Origin: Chloroflexota bacterium | Lineage (GTDB): Bacteria > Chloroflexota > Anaerolineae > 4572-78 > J111 | DNA length: 64,000 nucleotides | Direction of reading: 5' to 3' | NCBI GenBank assembly: GCA_016860845.1 | Contig: BOKF01000013.1 | Span: 124,001-188,000, forward strand | In this document: positions 25,001 to 32,835 of the stretch, one piece after another | Layout of the letters: each line of letters starts with the position of its first letter | How positions within the stretch are numbered: position 1 is the stretch's first letter | Translations under genes and position numbers: made by a program | Notes under the pieces: model-generated | Databases searched by the model: none | What the model saw: the letters and a program-made list of their open reading frames with translations, nothing else | What the model was told of the DNA's origin: nothing

Positions 25001-25909
25001 TTACATGACCAGCCAGAGCAGAACGGTCAGGGTGGCGATGCTGGCCAGAGTGCTGACAAAAACGACGGCAGCCGTAAACTCGGCGTCGGCCCCGAATTCG
25101 GAGGCGAGGATGCTGCTGATGACGGCGGTCGGCAGGCTGGCCTGGACGATCACGACTTGGCCGGTGATGCCCGACAGCCCCAGCAGGGCCGCTAAAGGAA
25201 AAGCCACGAGCGGAGCGACGACCAAACGGGCGGCAGTGGCCAGAGCAATCGGTTTCCAGCGTCCCCTGATCGAAACACGGGCCAGTTGCAGCCCCAACAC
25301 GACCAGCATCGCCGGGACGGCTGCCTGCCCCAAGAGAGAAATCGCTCGTTCAAGCGGCAGGGGCAGGGTCAGGTGGCCAAGATTGATGATGAGTCCCAGG
25401 GTCACAGCATAGGGCAGCGGCACCGTGACCATGTTGAACAGCGAGCGTTTGATCGAGGCTGTGCCGCGGGAGGCCAAAAACACGCCCAGGGTGTTGGCCA
25501 AAATCGCAGTGATGACAAAGAAAACCACCGCGCGCTGCAAACCAATCTGGCCAAAGGCAAACTCGCTGAGGGGCAGGCCGTAGTTCCCGGCATTGATCAC
25601 CACCACACTGAGCATAAAGGCGCTCTCGAGCTGGCGGTCAAAACGGAATAATCGAGCCAGCAGCCAGCTAATCAACGCCATCAGCAGGTAGAAAAGCACA
25701 ATCATCGCGGCAATCAGGCCAATTTCGTTGGCTTGCAGGTCGGATTTGGCGATGCTGCCGATAATTAAAAACGGGTTAAAGAGATAGAAAATGACTCGTG
25801 ATAAAACCCGTGGGTCAAGGGAAAAACGGTACCCCACCAAAACGGCCAGGCCCACAATAATGAAGATAGGGGCAATGATATTGTAGATGATGTTCAGGAC
25901 GGATAACAT
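25001..25909 (-). CDS. AEC-family (auxin efflux carrier-like) transporter
   Basis: 302 aa with about ten membrane helices. YRFSLDPRVLSRVIFYLFNPF and VVINAGNYGLPLSEFAFG are typical of the AEC/MdcF group, which moves organic acids or amino-acid-like anions. It lies between the aminotransferase and metalloprotease genes on the same strand; the substrate is unknown. Confidence 0.87.
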   Translation of the reverse strand: MLSVLNIIYNIIAPIFIIVGLAVLVGYRFSLDPRVLSRVIFYLFNPFLIIGSIAKSDLQANEIGLIAAMIVLFYLLMALISWLLARLFRFDRQLESAFMLSVVVINAGNYGLPLSEFAFGQIGLQRAVVFFVITAILANTLGVFLASRGTASIKRSLFNMVTVPLPYAVTLGLIINLGHLTLPLPLERAISLLGQAAVPAMLVVLGLQLARVSIRGRWKPIALATAARLVVAPLVAFPLAALLGLSGITGQVVIVQASLPTAVISSILASEFGADAEFTAAVVFVSTLASIATLTVLLWLVM

Positions 25910-25956
25910 AGTGGGAAAAGGAACTCATTGGAACTTGAAGGAACTTTTATCGGGAT

Positions 25957-28023
25957 TTACGGCGAAAGTTTGTACTCGTAGCTGGCGGGCTGGGTGGTGA
26001 CAGGGGTTAAGCCACTGATTATGAGGACAGCCCGGTCGAGGGTTGTGCCCAGACCTTCAAGGGTCAAGACGCCACGATTATGCGCATCCAACGGAATTTG
26101 CCGCAAGTTAACCGTGTCGCCCATTTCCAGCACCTGGACTAAAAAGTGCTGGGGCAAAATATTATCCATACGCACAAAACCTTCGGCCTGCCAGCCATTG
26201 GGACCGTTTTCGACATCGTCGTAAAAATCAATTTCAGGAATGCTGATGTTATCAAGAGTCCAACCGGGGCGGTTGACCGCATCATCGGTGACATACTCAA
26301 AGCGGATCATCACTTCCTGGCCGGCATAGGCGGAAATGTCCAGGCTTTCGTCCAGCCAGGCAGGTCCCTCGCCTGCTAAGCCGGTGTAGCCGGGACCATA
26401 AGCGTTGCCGCTGGGATTAGTCGTAGTACTGTGCGGGGCTTGGAGAATCGTCCAGGTCTCCCCGCCATCTGTTGAGATTTCAACATAGCCATAATCCCAA
26501 TCGGTTTCAATATCATACCAGGTTGCGTAATTGAGCGTCGCCGAGCTAACATTACGTAGATCAAAAGCGCGGGTCAGACGGGTATTGCTGTCATCCCCTC
26601 GCAAACTATACCACTGATATTGGCCGCTGTAGGCATCGTTGTTAACCACCTTCACCTCAGTGGCGCCTGTGAAATCAAGGGTCACCTTACCCGCGCCGCT
26701 CAGTTCAATATAATCCGTCCCATACTGGTAGACAGTTGTTTGGCCCTCAGCCGGGTAAACGCTGTGATGTTCGGCAACACCAACCGGCTCCGGAGAAAAG
26801 TCTTTATAACCCCAGCGGCCATCGCCAACAGTCGTATCATTCAAATAATTGGCTACCACAAAATCGGCAAACACCTCATTGAACTCTTCACTCTGGCCAT
26901 GCTCGGTCAAAACTGCGTTAAAGCCCGCTATGCCATTGTTGGGGTTAGCCACCACCGCCTGGGTCATCTCTTCGCCGTAACGCTGCAAAAAGTAGGCCAT
27001 AAAACGAAAACTGCCGCCATAATTGACCACGGCGGCGCTGGGCGGGCTGGCCCAACTGGTCAACTGGGTATCCGTAGCGCCCGAAAAAATATTGGAGAAA
27101 CTGCTTGGCCCGTAACCGTTGATAAAAGCCGCCAGTTCGCTCATGCCTTCGTTGACCCAGGCATCCTCGTTACGATCCTGGGCAAAATGAATCATATGTT
27201 GAAATTCGTGAGCCAGGACACTGTCAAAATAGGCGCTGCCGGGCGGAACAGACTGGAGGTTCATAAAAAACATCTCGCGCTCATTGCTGTAGGGTTCGGC
27301 TAAGCGGGAATATTCGTTGGCGGCATAGAAAAAACCCGCCACGCCGGGCAGGTCGCCCATAAAAATATGGACACGGACATCGCCGTCAACACCGGGCGAC
27401 CATTCGCTGCCAAAAAAAGCGCGATTGGTGGGGTAGGTGTGGTTTTCAAACTGCACGGCGGAGCGCTGCAAATCGGCTTCGAGCACGTTGTAGCCATCGG
27501 CAACCCACCAATAGGAATGAGCCGTGATATAGCGCAAGGTAGCCCCAGCCTGAAATACCCGGGGTGGAGTTTGGCTGCTATCCGTGACCCAGAAGGTGTC
27601 GCTGTCCCCTAATTGGTAAGGGACAGCCGTCTTTTTTACGATTTCTGGAATTTCCCGGCCGGCATGTTTGAGGCGCATGGCCAACAGCCGCTGGTCTCGG
27701 GGGGGCAGGATAGTTTCCAGCAGAAGTTGTTCTGTGGCCGGTTGCAGGGGACTGGCCTGACCGGTGGTACCGCTTCCGGCTGCTGTTGGTTCAATCTGCG
27801 GAGCAGCCAGGGATGTTGGAGTTGGGGCCGGGGTATTGGGAACAGCCGCTGGGCTAGGGGTCAGGGTGGGAACAACGGTAGACGTTGCCGGAGACGCGCT
27901 GGCGGCAGCAGGCGCATTTACCAGCCGAGCAACTCGAGGCGCTCCCAGGAGAATAGCCGCCAGGCAGAATAACAGAGTGACTGCAAGCAGGCTCCCCATA
28001 ACTAAGGTAGTTTTTCGAGACAA
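25957..28023 (-). CDS. Secreted M6-like (immune inhibitor A-type) metalloprotease
   Basis: 688 aa: N-terminal hydrophobic signal/anchor (about 8-30), Pro/Ala/Thr linker (about 40-95), catalytic domain with zinc motif HEFQHMIH starting at H272 and a downstream NEGMSE, then a C-terminal beta domain. The latter has YVEISTDGGETW and APAWLDESLDISAY-like sequence (about 510-600), the all-beta module of immune inhibitor A proteins. Predicted to be anchored outside the membrane and to degrade extracellular protein. First of a run of five envelope genes on the minus strand with similar Pro/Thr linkers. Confidence 0.85.
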   Translation of the reverse strand: MSRKTTLVMGSLLAVTLLFCLAAILLGAPRVARLVNAPAAASASPATSTVVPTLTPSPAAVPNTPAPTPTSLAAPQIEPTAAGSGTTGQASPLQPATEQLLLETILPPRDQRLLAMRLKHAGREIPEIVKKTAVPYQLGDSDTFWVTDSSQTPPRVFQAGATLRYITAHSYWWVADGYNVLEADLQRSAVQFENHTYPTNRAFFGSEWSPGVDGDVRVHIFMGDLPGVAGFFYAANEYSRLAEPYSNEREMFFMNLQSVPPGSAYFDSVLAHEFQHMIHFAQDRNEDAWVNEGMSELAAFINGYGPSSFSNIFSGATDTQLTSWASPPSAAVVNYGGSFRFMAYFLQRYGEEMTQAVVANPNNGIAGFNAVLTEHGQSEEFNEVFADFVVANYLNDTTVGDGRWGYKDFSPEPVGVAEHHSVYPAEGQTTVYQYGTDYIELSGAGKVTLDFTGATEVKVVNNDAYSGQYQWYSLRGDDSNTRLTRAFDLRNVSSATLNYATWYDIETDWDYGYVEISTDGGETWTILQAPHSTTTNPSGNAYGPGYTGLAGEGPAWLDESLDISAYAGQEVMIRFEYVTDDAVNRPGWTLDNISIPEIDFYDDVENGPNGWQAEGFVRMDNILPQHFLVQVLEMGDTVNLRQIPLDAHNRGVLTLEGLGTTLDRAVLIISGLTPVTTQPASYEYKLSP

Positions 28024-28045
28024 GGGTCTGCTCCTGCAAGATCAA

Positions 28046-29110
28046 TCACCGGCGGAAAGCATCTTTGTACAACCCTTTATCGCAATCCCAGTGACAAACC
28101 CAGTCGGCGTTGATAATCGTCTCGTCGGGCCAGTTGACCATAATTTTGACATCTTCCGATAGGCGGGTAAATTGCTTACACTGCGCGTCAAAGCGGGCAA
28201 AAAAGTCGGGACAATCATAGCGGACTACGGTCAAATACCACCAGCCGACCCCATTACCCAAATCTTTATTGGGAATAACCACATCCCATTCACCGTCACC
28301 TTTTTCGGGATAGTGGTGGCTGGCCCCAGTGGGGTGAGACACCACACTCCACGACCAGTTATCCACCAAAACACTATACCCATTGACCAGGTTGCCCTGT
28401 TCATCCCTGATCCGGCCTTTAAAATGGACAATCGCGGCATTGCCAGAGGCGTGCCAGCCGGTTGGGGTAAATTGATACTTTTTCTCGGGGATGGGGGTTG
28501 GCGGGACCTCAGTGGGCACCGGCGTAGGCGTAGGGGGAGGAGGCGGCGGGGCCTGCGCAATTTCGACCCCCTGGGGGTCGCCGGTTACCTGGACCAACTC
28601 GGCGAAGACCCAGCCACTGCCGTCGGCGCTGGGATATTCGATTTTGAGCCAGGTGCCGTCGTCATTGCGGCCAAGCACTTGGGTAGATTGCCCTACCTTG
28701 CCGGCCCCAATAACCGGATAATTGGTGCCAGGGCCGGAGCGAACATTCATATTTTGCAGCACCGTCACCATAACGCCCTCAGGTGTTGGCGTGGCCGTTG
28801 GTTCAGCCGGCGTAGGCGGCGGCACGGTAGGGGTTGGCAGCACCGATTCGGGCTGAGTTACCTCCGCCGCTGGTTGGACCTGGGGGGCGGCTGCTTCGTC
28901 AGGTTCGGTATTAACAGGGGCAACTTCGACAAATGCCCCTCCTTCAGCCGTGGGCGTGAAGGTTGGCATGGGTGTCCGTGTGGGTGCAAACTGGGCAGGA
29001 CTGCTTGACTCCGCCAAGATACTTGACAATTGACAACCTAATGAGACCAGGGCCAAAATAATCGGCAGCGCAAAAATGATCATTCGAGAGTCATGATTAG
29101 ATATTTTCAT
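28046..29110 (-). CDS. SH3b lipoprotein with Pro/Thr linkers
   Basis: 354 aa from the ATG at 29110, with GGAGAG upstream; the frame extends 10 codons more. Lipobox LVSLGC near residue 26, a Pro/Thr/Ala linker, a bacterial SH3 domain (MNVRSGPGTNYPVIGAGKVG), a second Pro-rich linker and a C-terminal beta domain of ~150 residues (FTPTGWHASGNAAIVHFKG). Paralogue of the protein at 22526-23458. The C-terminal domain may bind sugars or serve adhesion; this is not known. Confidence 0.83.
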   Translation of the reverse strand: MKISNHDSRMIIFALPIILALVSLGCQLSSILAESSSPAQFAPTRTPMPTFTPTAEGGAFVEVAPVNTEPDEAAAPQVQPAAEVTQPESVLPTPTVPPPTPAEPTATPTPEGVMVTVLQNMNVRSGPGTNYPVIGAGKVGQSTQVLGRNDDGTWLKIEYPSADGSGWVFAELVQVTGDPQGVEIAQAPPPPPPTPTPVPTEVPPTPIPEKKYQFTPTGWHASGNAAIVHFKGRIRDEQGNLVNGYSVLVDNWSWSVVSHPTGASHHYPEKGDGEWDVVIPNKDLGNGVGWWYLTVVRYDCPDFFARFDAQCKQFTRLSEDVKIMVNWPDETIINADWVCHWDCDKGLYKDAFRR

Positions 29111-29186
29111 CCCTATCTCTCCAGAACCGGTACTGCTCATTTGTTGAACACAAGTGAGTATAGTCGAATAAAGCTAATTTTCAAGC

Positions 29187-29957
29187 TTATTGCTGCTGCT
29201 TGAAAAATTCAAAGTGAACATACTGGCGCGGCTCGGTACTCAGATTGACTTCTACTTCCGCTGAAACTTGAACGCCGCCCTCGACCAGTTGAATTTTATA
29301 AACCCCTGGGGTATACGGCCGGATCTCCAATTTAGTATTCATGCGATGGTTATCCCCGGTACCGGGCATCGTACTATCTGCCGTACCCGGACCGGATAAA
29401 TCGCTCAAATAGGTATTCCCATCGGGAGCCAGAGCCTTAATTTGAAAATTTGATAACGTTTTAAATTGACCAGGGGCAATATCCAGCCGAATCCAGCCGG
29501 TGATGCGCGTTTCGCCCGGCGAGCCGGTATCATGAGTATAGTAGACAACGTTAAACGGAAAAGCCGGGGTAGGCGTCGCCGTTGGTTCGGCCGGAGGGGG
29601 TGTTGCCGTCGGTTCTGCCGGAGGAGGTGGAGCGGCAGCTTCAACGCCTGCCTGGGCCGGTTCGGATGTGTTGGCTACGGTTGGAGTTGGAGTCGGGGTT
29701 GAGGTTGGGGTGGGTGTGGGAGATGGCGTATCGGTTGGGATGGGGCTAGGGGTAAACGTGGGAGTCCAATTCGGCGTAAAGGTAAAAGTCGGCTGCGGGG
29801 TTTTGAAGGGAGTCGGGGTGGGTGTATTAACCTGGACAATTAAGCTGCCTACCGAACAGCCTAGACTGACCCCTAAGCCAACCAGGCTAAACATGACCAA
29901 CAACCAAAGCCTGCTGGCGGAGCGTTGATTGAATCTTTTGGGATTATTTTTTAACAT
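29187..29957 (-). CDS. Pro/Thr-rich lipoprotein with C-terminal beta domain
   Basis: 256 aa from the ATG at 29957; a TTG 7 codons upstream is possible and neither has a clear ribosome site. Lipobox GVSLGC, then ~90 residues of PTPTPT/TFTPT linker and a C-terminal ~120-residue domain (FNVVYYTHDTG...ITGWIRLD...IRPYTPGVYKIQLVEGG). No SH3 domain, unlike its left neighbour. Surface-exposed by inference; function unknown. Confidence 0.8.
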   Translation of the reverse strand: MLKNNPKRFNQRSASRLWLLVMFSLVGLGVSLGCSVGSLIVQVNTPTPTPFKTPQPTFTFTPNWTPTFTPSPIPTDTPSPTPTPTSTPTPTPTVANTSEPAQAGVEAAAPPPPAEPTATPPPAEPTATPTPAFPFNVVYYTHDTGSPGETRITGWIRLDIAPGQFKTLSNFQIKALAPDGNTYLSDLSGPGTADSTMPGTGDNHRMNTKLEIRPYTPGVYKIQLVEGGVQVSAEVEVNLSTEPRQYVHFEFFKQQQ

Positions 29958-29980
29958 CGCGGCGGTCAAATTGGGCAATT

Positions 29981-30748
29981 TTACTTCTTCTTAAAAATGA
30001 TGAAATCCCAAACCCACTGCTCCGGGGCCGCGCTGAAAGATAACGATACTACCGGCGAAAGTTTCGTCCCTGCTTGATCGGCTAAATATATGTTCCAGGT
30101 ACCATCACTAAAGGGGCCGGGTTCAAATTTTACATTGCCCTGTTTCACATAACCGCAATTCAAGCAATTGGCAGTGCTGTAATTCCAGGTAGAAAGCGGG
30201 CTTTCCGCATGCATACCGGATGGGGTTTGATCACCGACTATTTTCAAGTCACCAATAGGGGTGTTGTTCTGATCAACTGCCGCCACGTAAACGGTGATAC
30301 CGTTGTAAGTTGTTTTTTGAAACTCCCGATTCCCCTGCTCGGCGATGGCAAAAGGAAAGTCCGGTGTTGGGGTAGGGGGAGGCGGCGCGGGTGTTGGGGT
30401 ATCGGCAGGCGGCGCCGGGGGCCGAGTCGGCTGCGGGGGTGGGGTGTCGGTGGGCGCCGGTGTATCAGTGGGGAGCGGGGTATCCGTAGCCACCGGGGTG
30501 GGGGTCTCGGTAGGAATGGGGGTTATCGTCGGCGTGGCTGTGTTGGTTGGGGTGGGCGTATAGGCCGGGGTCGAGGTAAAGGTAGGCCGGGGTGTGGGCC
30601 GCTGCCGGGTCTCTTCGGCATTACCCGAACGTGAGGCCAAATTGCCCAGGGTTTCACTGGAACGGATGCGGTCAACAAGGCCGCAGCTCAATGAAAAAAA
30701 GGCAAACAAAATTAACGCCGCCAAAAAGGGGCGCGAAGTTCCCTTCAT
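29981..30748 (-). CDS. Pro/Thr-rich lipoprotein
   Basis: 255 aa from the ATG at 30748 (AGGAAG 9 nt upstream); ATG 30757 is an alternative, and the open frame upstream to 30973 runs through a repeat and is not coding. Lipobox FSLSC near residue 19, a long linker of PTP/TDTP repeats (about 55-145), then a ~100-residue domain (ITVYVAAVDQNNTPIGDLKI, PGPFSDGTWNIYLADQAGTK). Third lipoprotein in the row, 23 bp before the next gene. Confidence 0.8.
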   Translation of the reverse strand: MKGTSRPFLAALILFAFFSLSCGLVDRIRSSETLGNLASRSGNAEETRQRPTPRPTFTSTPAYTPTPTNTATPTITPIPTETPTPVATDTPLPTDTPAPTDTPPPQPTRPPAPPADTPTPAPPPPTPTPDFPFAIAEQGNREFQKTTYNGITVYVAAVDQNNTPIGDLKIVGDQTPSGMHAESPLSTWNYSTANCLNCGYVKQGNVKFEPGPFSDGTWNIYLADQAGTKLSPVVSLSFSAAPEQWVWDFIIFKKK

Positions 30749-30904
30749 AAAGATCATCTTCCTTCCTTCAACATTCAAACAAAGATTGATTATAAGCGTG
30801 GTGGGAAAAGCTGGCAAAAAAGGAAGCGTCAGAAGATAGGGAGCGAGGAGGCGAGGACGCGTGAGACAAAGCGAAGACCTATTTTCTTCGCCTCCTCTGA
30901 AAAT

Positions 30905-30967
30905 AGCCCTCACCCCCAACCCCTCCCAGTGGGAGAGGGGAGTCGCGCCAGCGACGGGGTGAGGGCT
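30905..30967. repeat. Nested inverted repeat CCCTCACCCC family
   Basis: Outer arms AGCCCTCACCCC / GGGGTGAGGGCT (12 bp) and an inner CCTCCCA-GT-GGGAGAGG hairpin, followed by TTTT on the plus strand. Related in design to 47596-47643. Confidence 0.85.
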
Positions 30968-31018
30968 TTTCATCGCTGGTGGTGGGCCACAGGCTCGTGA
31001 CGCCTCCTTAACCCTGCG

Positions 31019-31789
31019 TCAGGCTAGGTTTATTCTAACGTCTGCGCCGACGCCGGCTATAGCTAATTGATTCTTGATCACGGCCATACTGGCTTTGTAG
31101 GCGGTAGCGATGCTGTCCTGTTGGGTCCAGGCTTCCGTCTGGATCCAGACGCGGATGTCGGCAATTTCGGCCAGCGGAAATCCGGCCGGGTAATTATCCG
31201 AGCTAAAGGGGTTGTCCTCAAGAGGGGCGGTAATAAAAAGAAAAACACTGTCTGACTGCCTGATAATCGCGCGCAGCCGGCCAAGCAGGTGGCGCAGCAA
31301 CCCGGGTTCCGTGCTGCCCAACAAGTCGGCCACAATACCCATGGCTACCAATACCAGCCCATCGCGATTGGCGACGCTTTCCAGGGTGGTCAATGCCTCA
31401 AAGACCGTTGCCGGACGGGTGAGCAGGAGGTGCGGGGCAATCAAGCCGCAACGTTCGGCCTGCCAGGGATCGAACAGGTGGCTCAGATCAATAACCGTCA
31501 CGATTTGCTGTTTGCGCTGTGCCTTGGCCGCAATCCCCGCCGCGAGCAGCAAGGCGCCGCTGCTCGCACCTGCTTCGACCCCGATCAACTCCGTAATTTT
31601 ACCTCGAGGCAAGCCGCCAATGCCCAGGGCTTTATCGAGCGAGCGAAAACCGGTGGCCAGCGTCAAAACATCCGGCGCTGGCCTAAAATTAAACATTGCC
31701 GGCAAGCTGGGGCGCGAGAGACGACCGGCAAACAAGGCCGTTACACTCTGAATAACTTGTTTGGCTCCCCGTGAACTCTTAACTGCCAC
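31019..31789 (-). CDS. RecA/ImuA-like protein with degenerate Walker A
   Basis: 256 aa from a GTG at 31789, with AAGG upstream. The core (about 45-200) follows the RecA/ImuA pattern: TGFRSLDKALGIGGLPRGKI, ELIG, a Walker B-like LVLVAMGIVADLL, and FLFITAPLED. The P-loop position reads G70-VEAGASSGAL rather than GxxxxGK[ST], so the ATP-binding lysine is missing. ImuA-type proteins assist mutagenic repair with ImuB and DnaE2, neither of which is in the window. The promoter carries an SOS-type operator (see 31822-31851), supporting a DNA-damage role. Confidence 0.7.
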   Translation of the reverse strand: MAVKSSRGAKQVIQSVTALFAGRLSRPSLPAMFNFRPAPDVLTLATGFRSLDKALGIGGLPRGKITELIGVEAGASSGALLLAAGIAAKAQRKQQIVTVIDLSHLFDPWQAERCGLIAPHLLLTRPATVFEALTTLESVANRDGLVLVAMGIVADLLGSTEPGLLRHLLGRLRAIIRQSDSVFLFITAPLEDNPFSSDNYPAGFPLAEIADIRVWIQTEAWTQQDSIATAYKASMAVIKNQLAIAGVGADVRINLA

Positions 31790-31821
31790 CCCAACTACCT
31801 TTCTTGGTCTTGATAAACTGA

Positions 31822-31851
31822 TTATACCAGAACATACGTTCTAAAGTCAAG
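31822..31851 (-). promoter_or_regulatory. Promoter with embedded LexA-type (GAAC-N4-GTTC) operator
   Basis: On the minus strand TTGACT, 18-nt spacer, TATAAT. The spacer contains AGAACGTATGTTCT (operator core 31831-31842), a perfect 14-bp palindrome matching the GAACN4GTTC consensus of Gram-positive-type LexA. It lies 33 bp upstream of the GTG of the RecA-like gene. Confidence 0.75.
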
Positions 31852-31905
31852 AGTTTGTTTTTATTTTTAAACTTTGAATTTAGGCTATCCCCGCCCTGTC
31901 TGTGG

Positions 31906-31911
31906 TATAAT
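31906..31911 (+). promoter_or_regulatory. Probable -10 element of arginase
   Basis: TATAAT 27 bp before the ATG at 31939. No good -35 at standard spacing. It diverges from the SOS-type promoter on the opposite strand. Confidence 0.45.
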
Positions 31912-31938
31912 AGGCCGGTCTCGCAGTGAGGTAACTTT

Positions 31939-32829
31939 ATGACCATAACGGTGAATATTATTGGCATGCCCATAGACCTGGGCCAATCCCGGCGGGGCGT
32001 AGATATGGGCCCCAGTGCCCTGCGCTATGCCGACCTGGACAATCGCCTGCGCCGCCTGGGCCATCAGGTCATTGATAAGGGCAACATCAATATTCCCGTC
32101 AGAGATACACTGCCGCCTGAGGGCGGACTGGCTTTCTTGCCGGCGGTGGTCCGCGCCGGTGAGGCCATGTATCAGGCCGGCCAGGCTGCCATCGAAGCCG
32201 GTCACTTGCCCCTTTTCCTGGGCGGCGACCACTCCATCGCGGTCGGTACTTTGGGCGGCGTAACCCACATCGGGCCAGCCGGCCTAATCTGGGTTGATGC
32301 GCATGGCGACTTCAACACCCCCGCAAGCTCGCCCAGCGGCAATCTGCACGGCATGCCTCTGGCTGCCCTGCTGGGCCTGGGCGCAGCTGAATTGGTCAAC
32401 TTGGGCCGGCCCGGTCCCAAGTTGCAACCCAGCGAAGTGGTCCTTATTGGCGTGCGCGACCTGGACTCCCAGGAAAAAGTTTTGCTCAAAGAGAGCCAGA
32501 TCAGGGTCTATACGATGCGCGAAATTGACGAGCGGGGCATAGCCGCCGTGGCCGGCGAAGCTCTGGAGCGCCTGAGCCACCTGCCCCGGCTGCATGTCAG
32601 CCTGGATATGGACAGCCTCGATCCTCGTGAAGCGCCCGGCGTGGGTACACCGGTTCCTGGCGGGCTGACTTCCCGCGAAGCCCACCTGCTTATGGAAATC
32701 ATTGCCGACTGCGCCTGTGTCGGCTCGATTGACGTGGTAGAAATTAATCCGATTTTGGATGAGCGCAATCAAACGGCTAAAATTGCTGTGGAATTAATCG
32801 CCTCGCTGCTGGGACAAACTATCCTGTGA
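31939..32829 (+). CDS. rocF: Arginase
   Basis: 296 aa, the normal arginase length. Mn2+ ligand motifs are present: [13 protein letters not shown] and SLDMDSLDP, plus [10 protein letters not shown] at the C-terminus. The RocF-like N-terminus ([22 protein letters not shown]) favours arginase over agmatinase. It hydrolyses L-arginine to ornithine and urea in the cytoplasm. The GAF-SpoIIE phosphatase gene starts 6 bp downstream, so they are probably co-transcribed. Confidence 0.92.
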   Translation: MTITVNIIGMPIDLGQSRRGVDMGPSALRYADLDNRLRRLGHQVIDKGNINIPVRDTLPPEGGLAFLPAVVRAGEAMYQAGQAAIEAGHLPLFLGGDHSIAVGTLGGVTHIGPAGLIWVDAHGDFNTPASSPSGNLHGMPLAALLGLGAAELVNLGRPGPKLQPSEVVLIGVRDLDSQEKVLLKESQIRVYTMREIDERGIAAVAGEALERLSHLPRLHVSLDMDSLDPREAPGVGTPVPGGLTSREAHLLMEIIADCACVGSIDVVEINPILDERNQTAKIAVELIASLLGQTIL

Positions 32830-32835
32830 GGTCGC

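Noticed and set aside
29405..30634. Plus- and minus-strand Gly/Arg-rich frames within the lipoprotein genes
   Set aside because: They are antisense or shifted readings of Pro/Thr-codon repeats.
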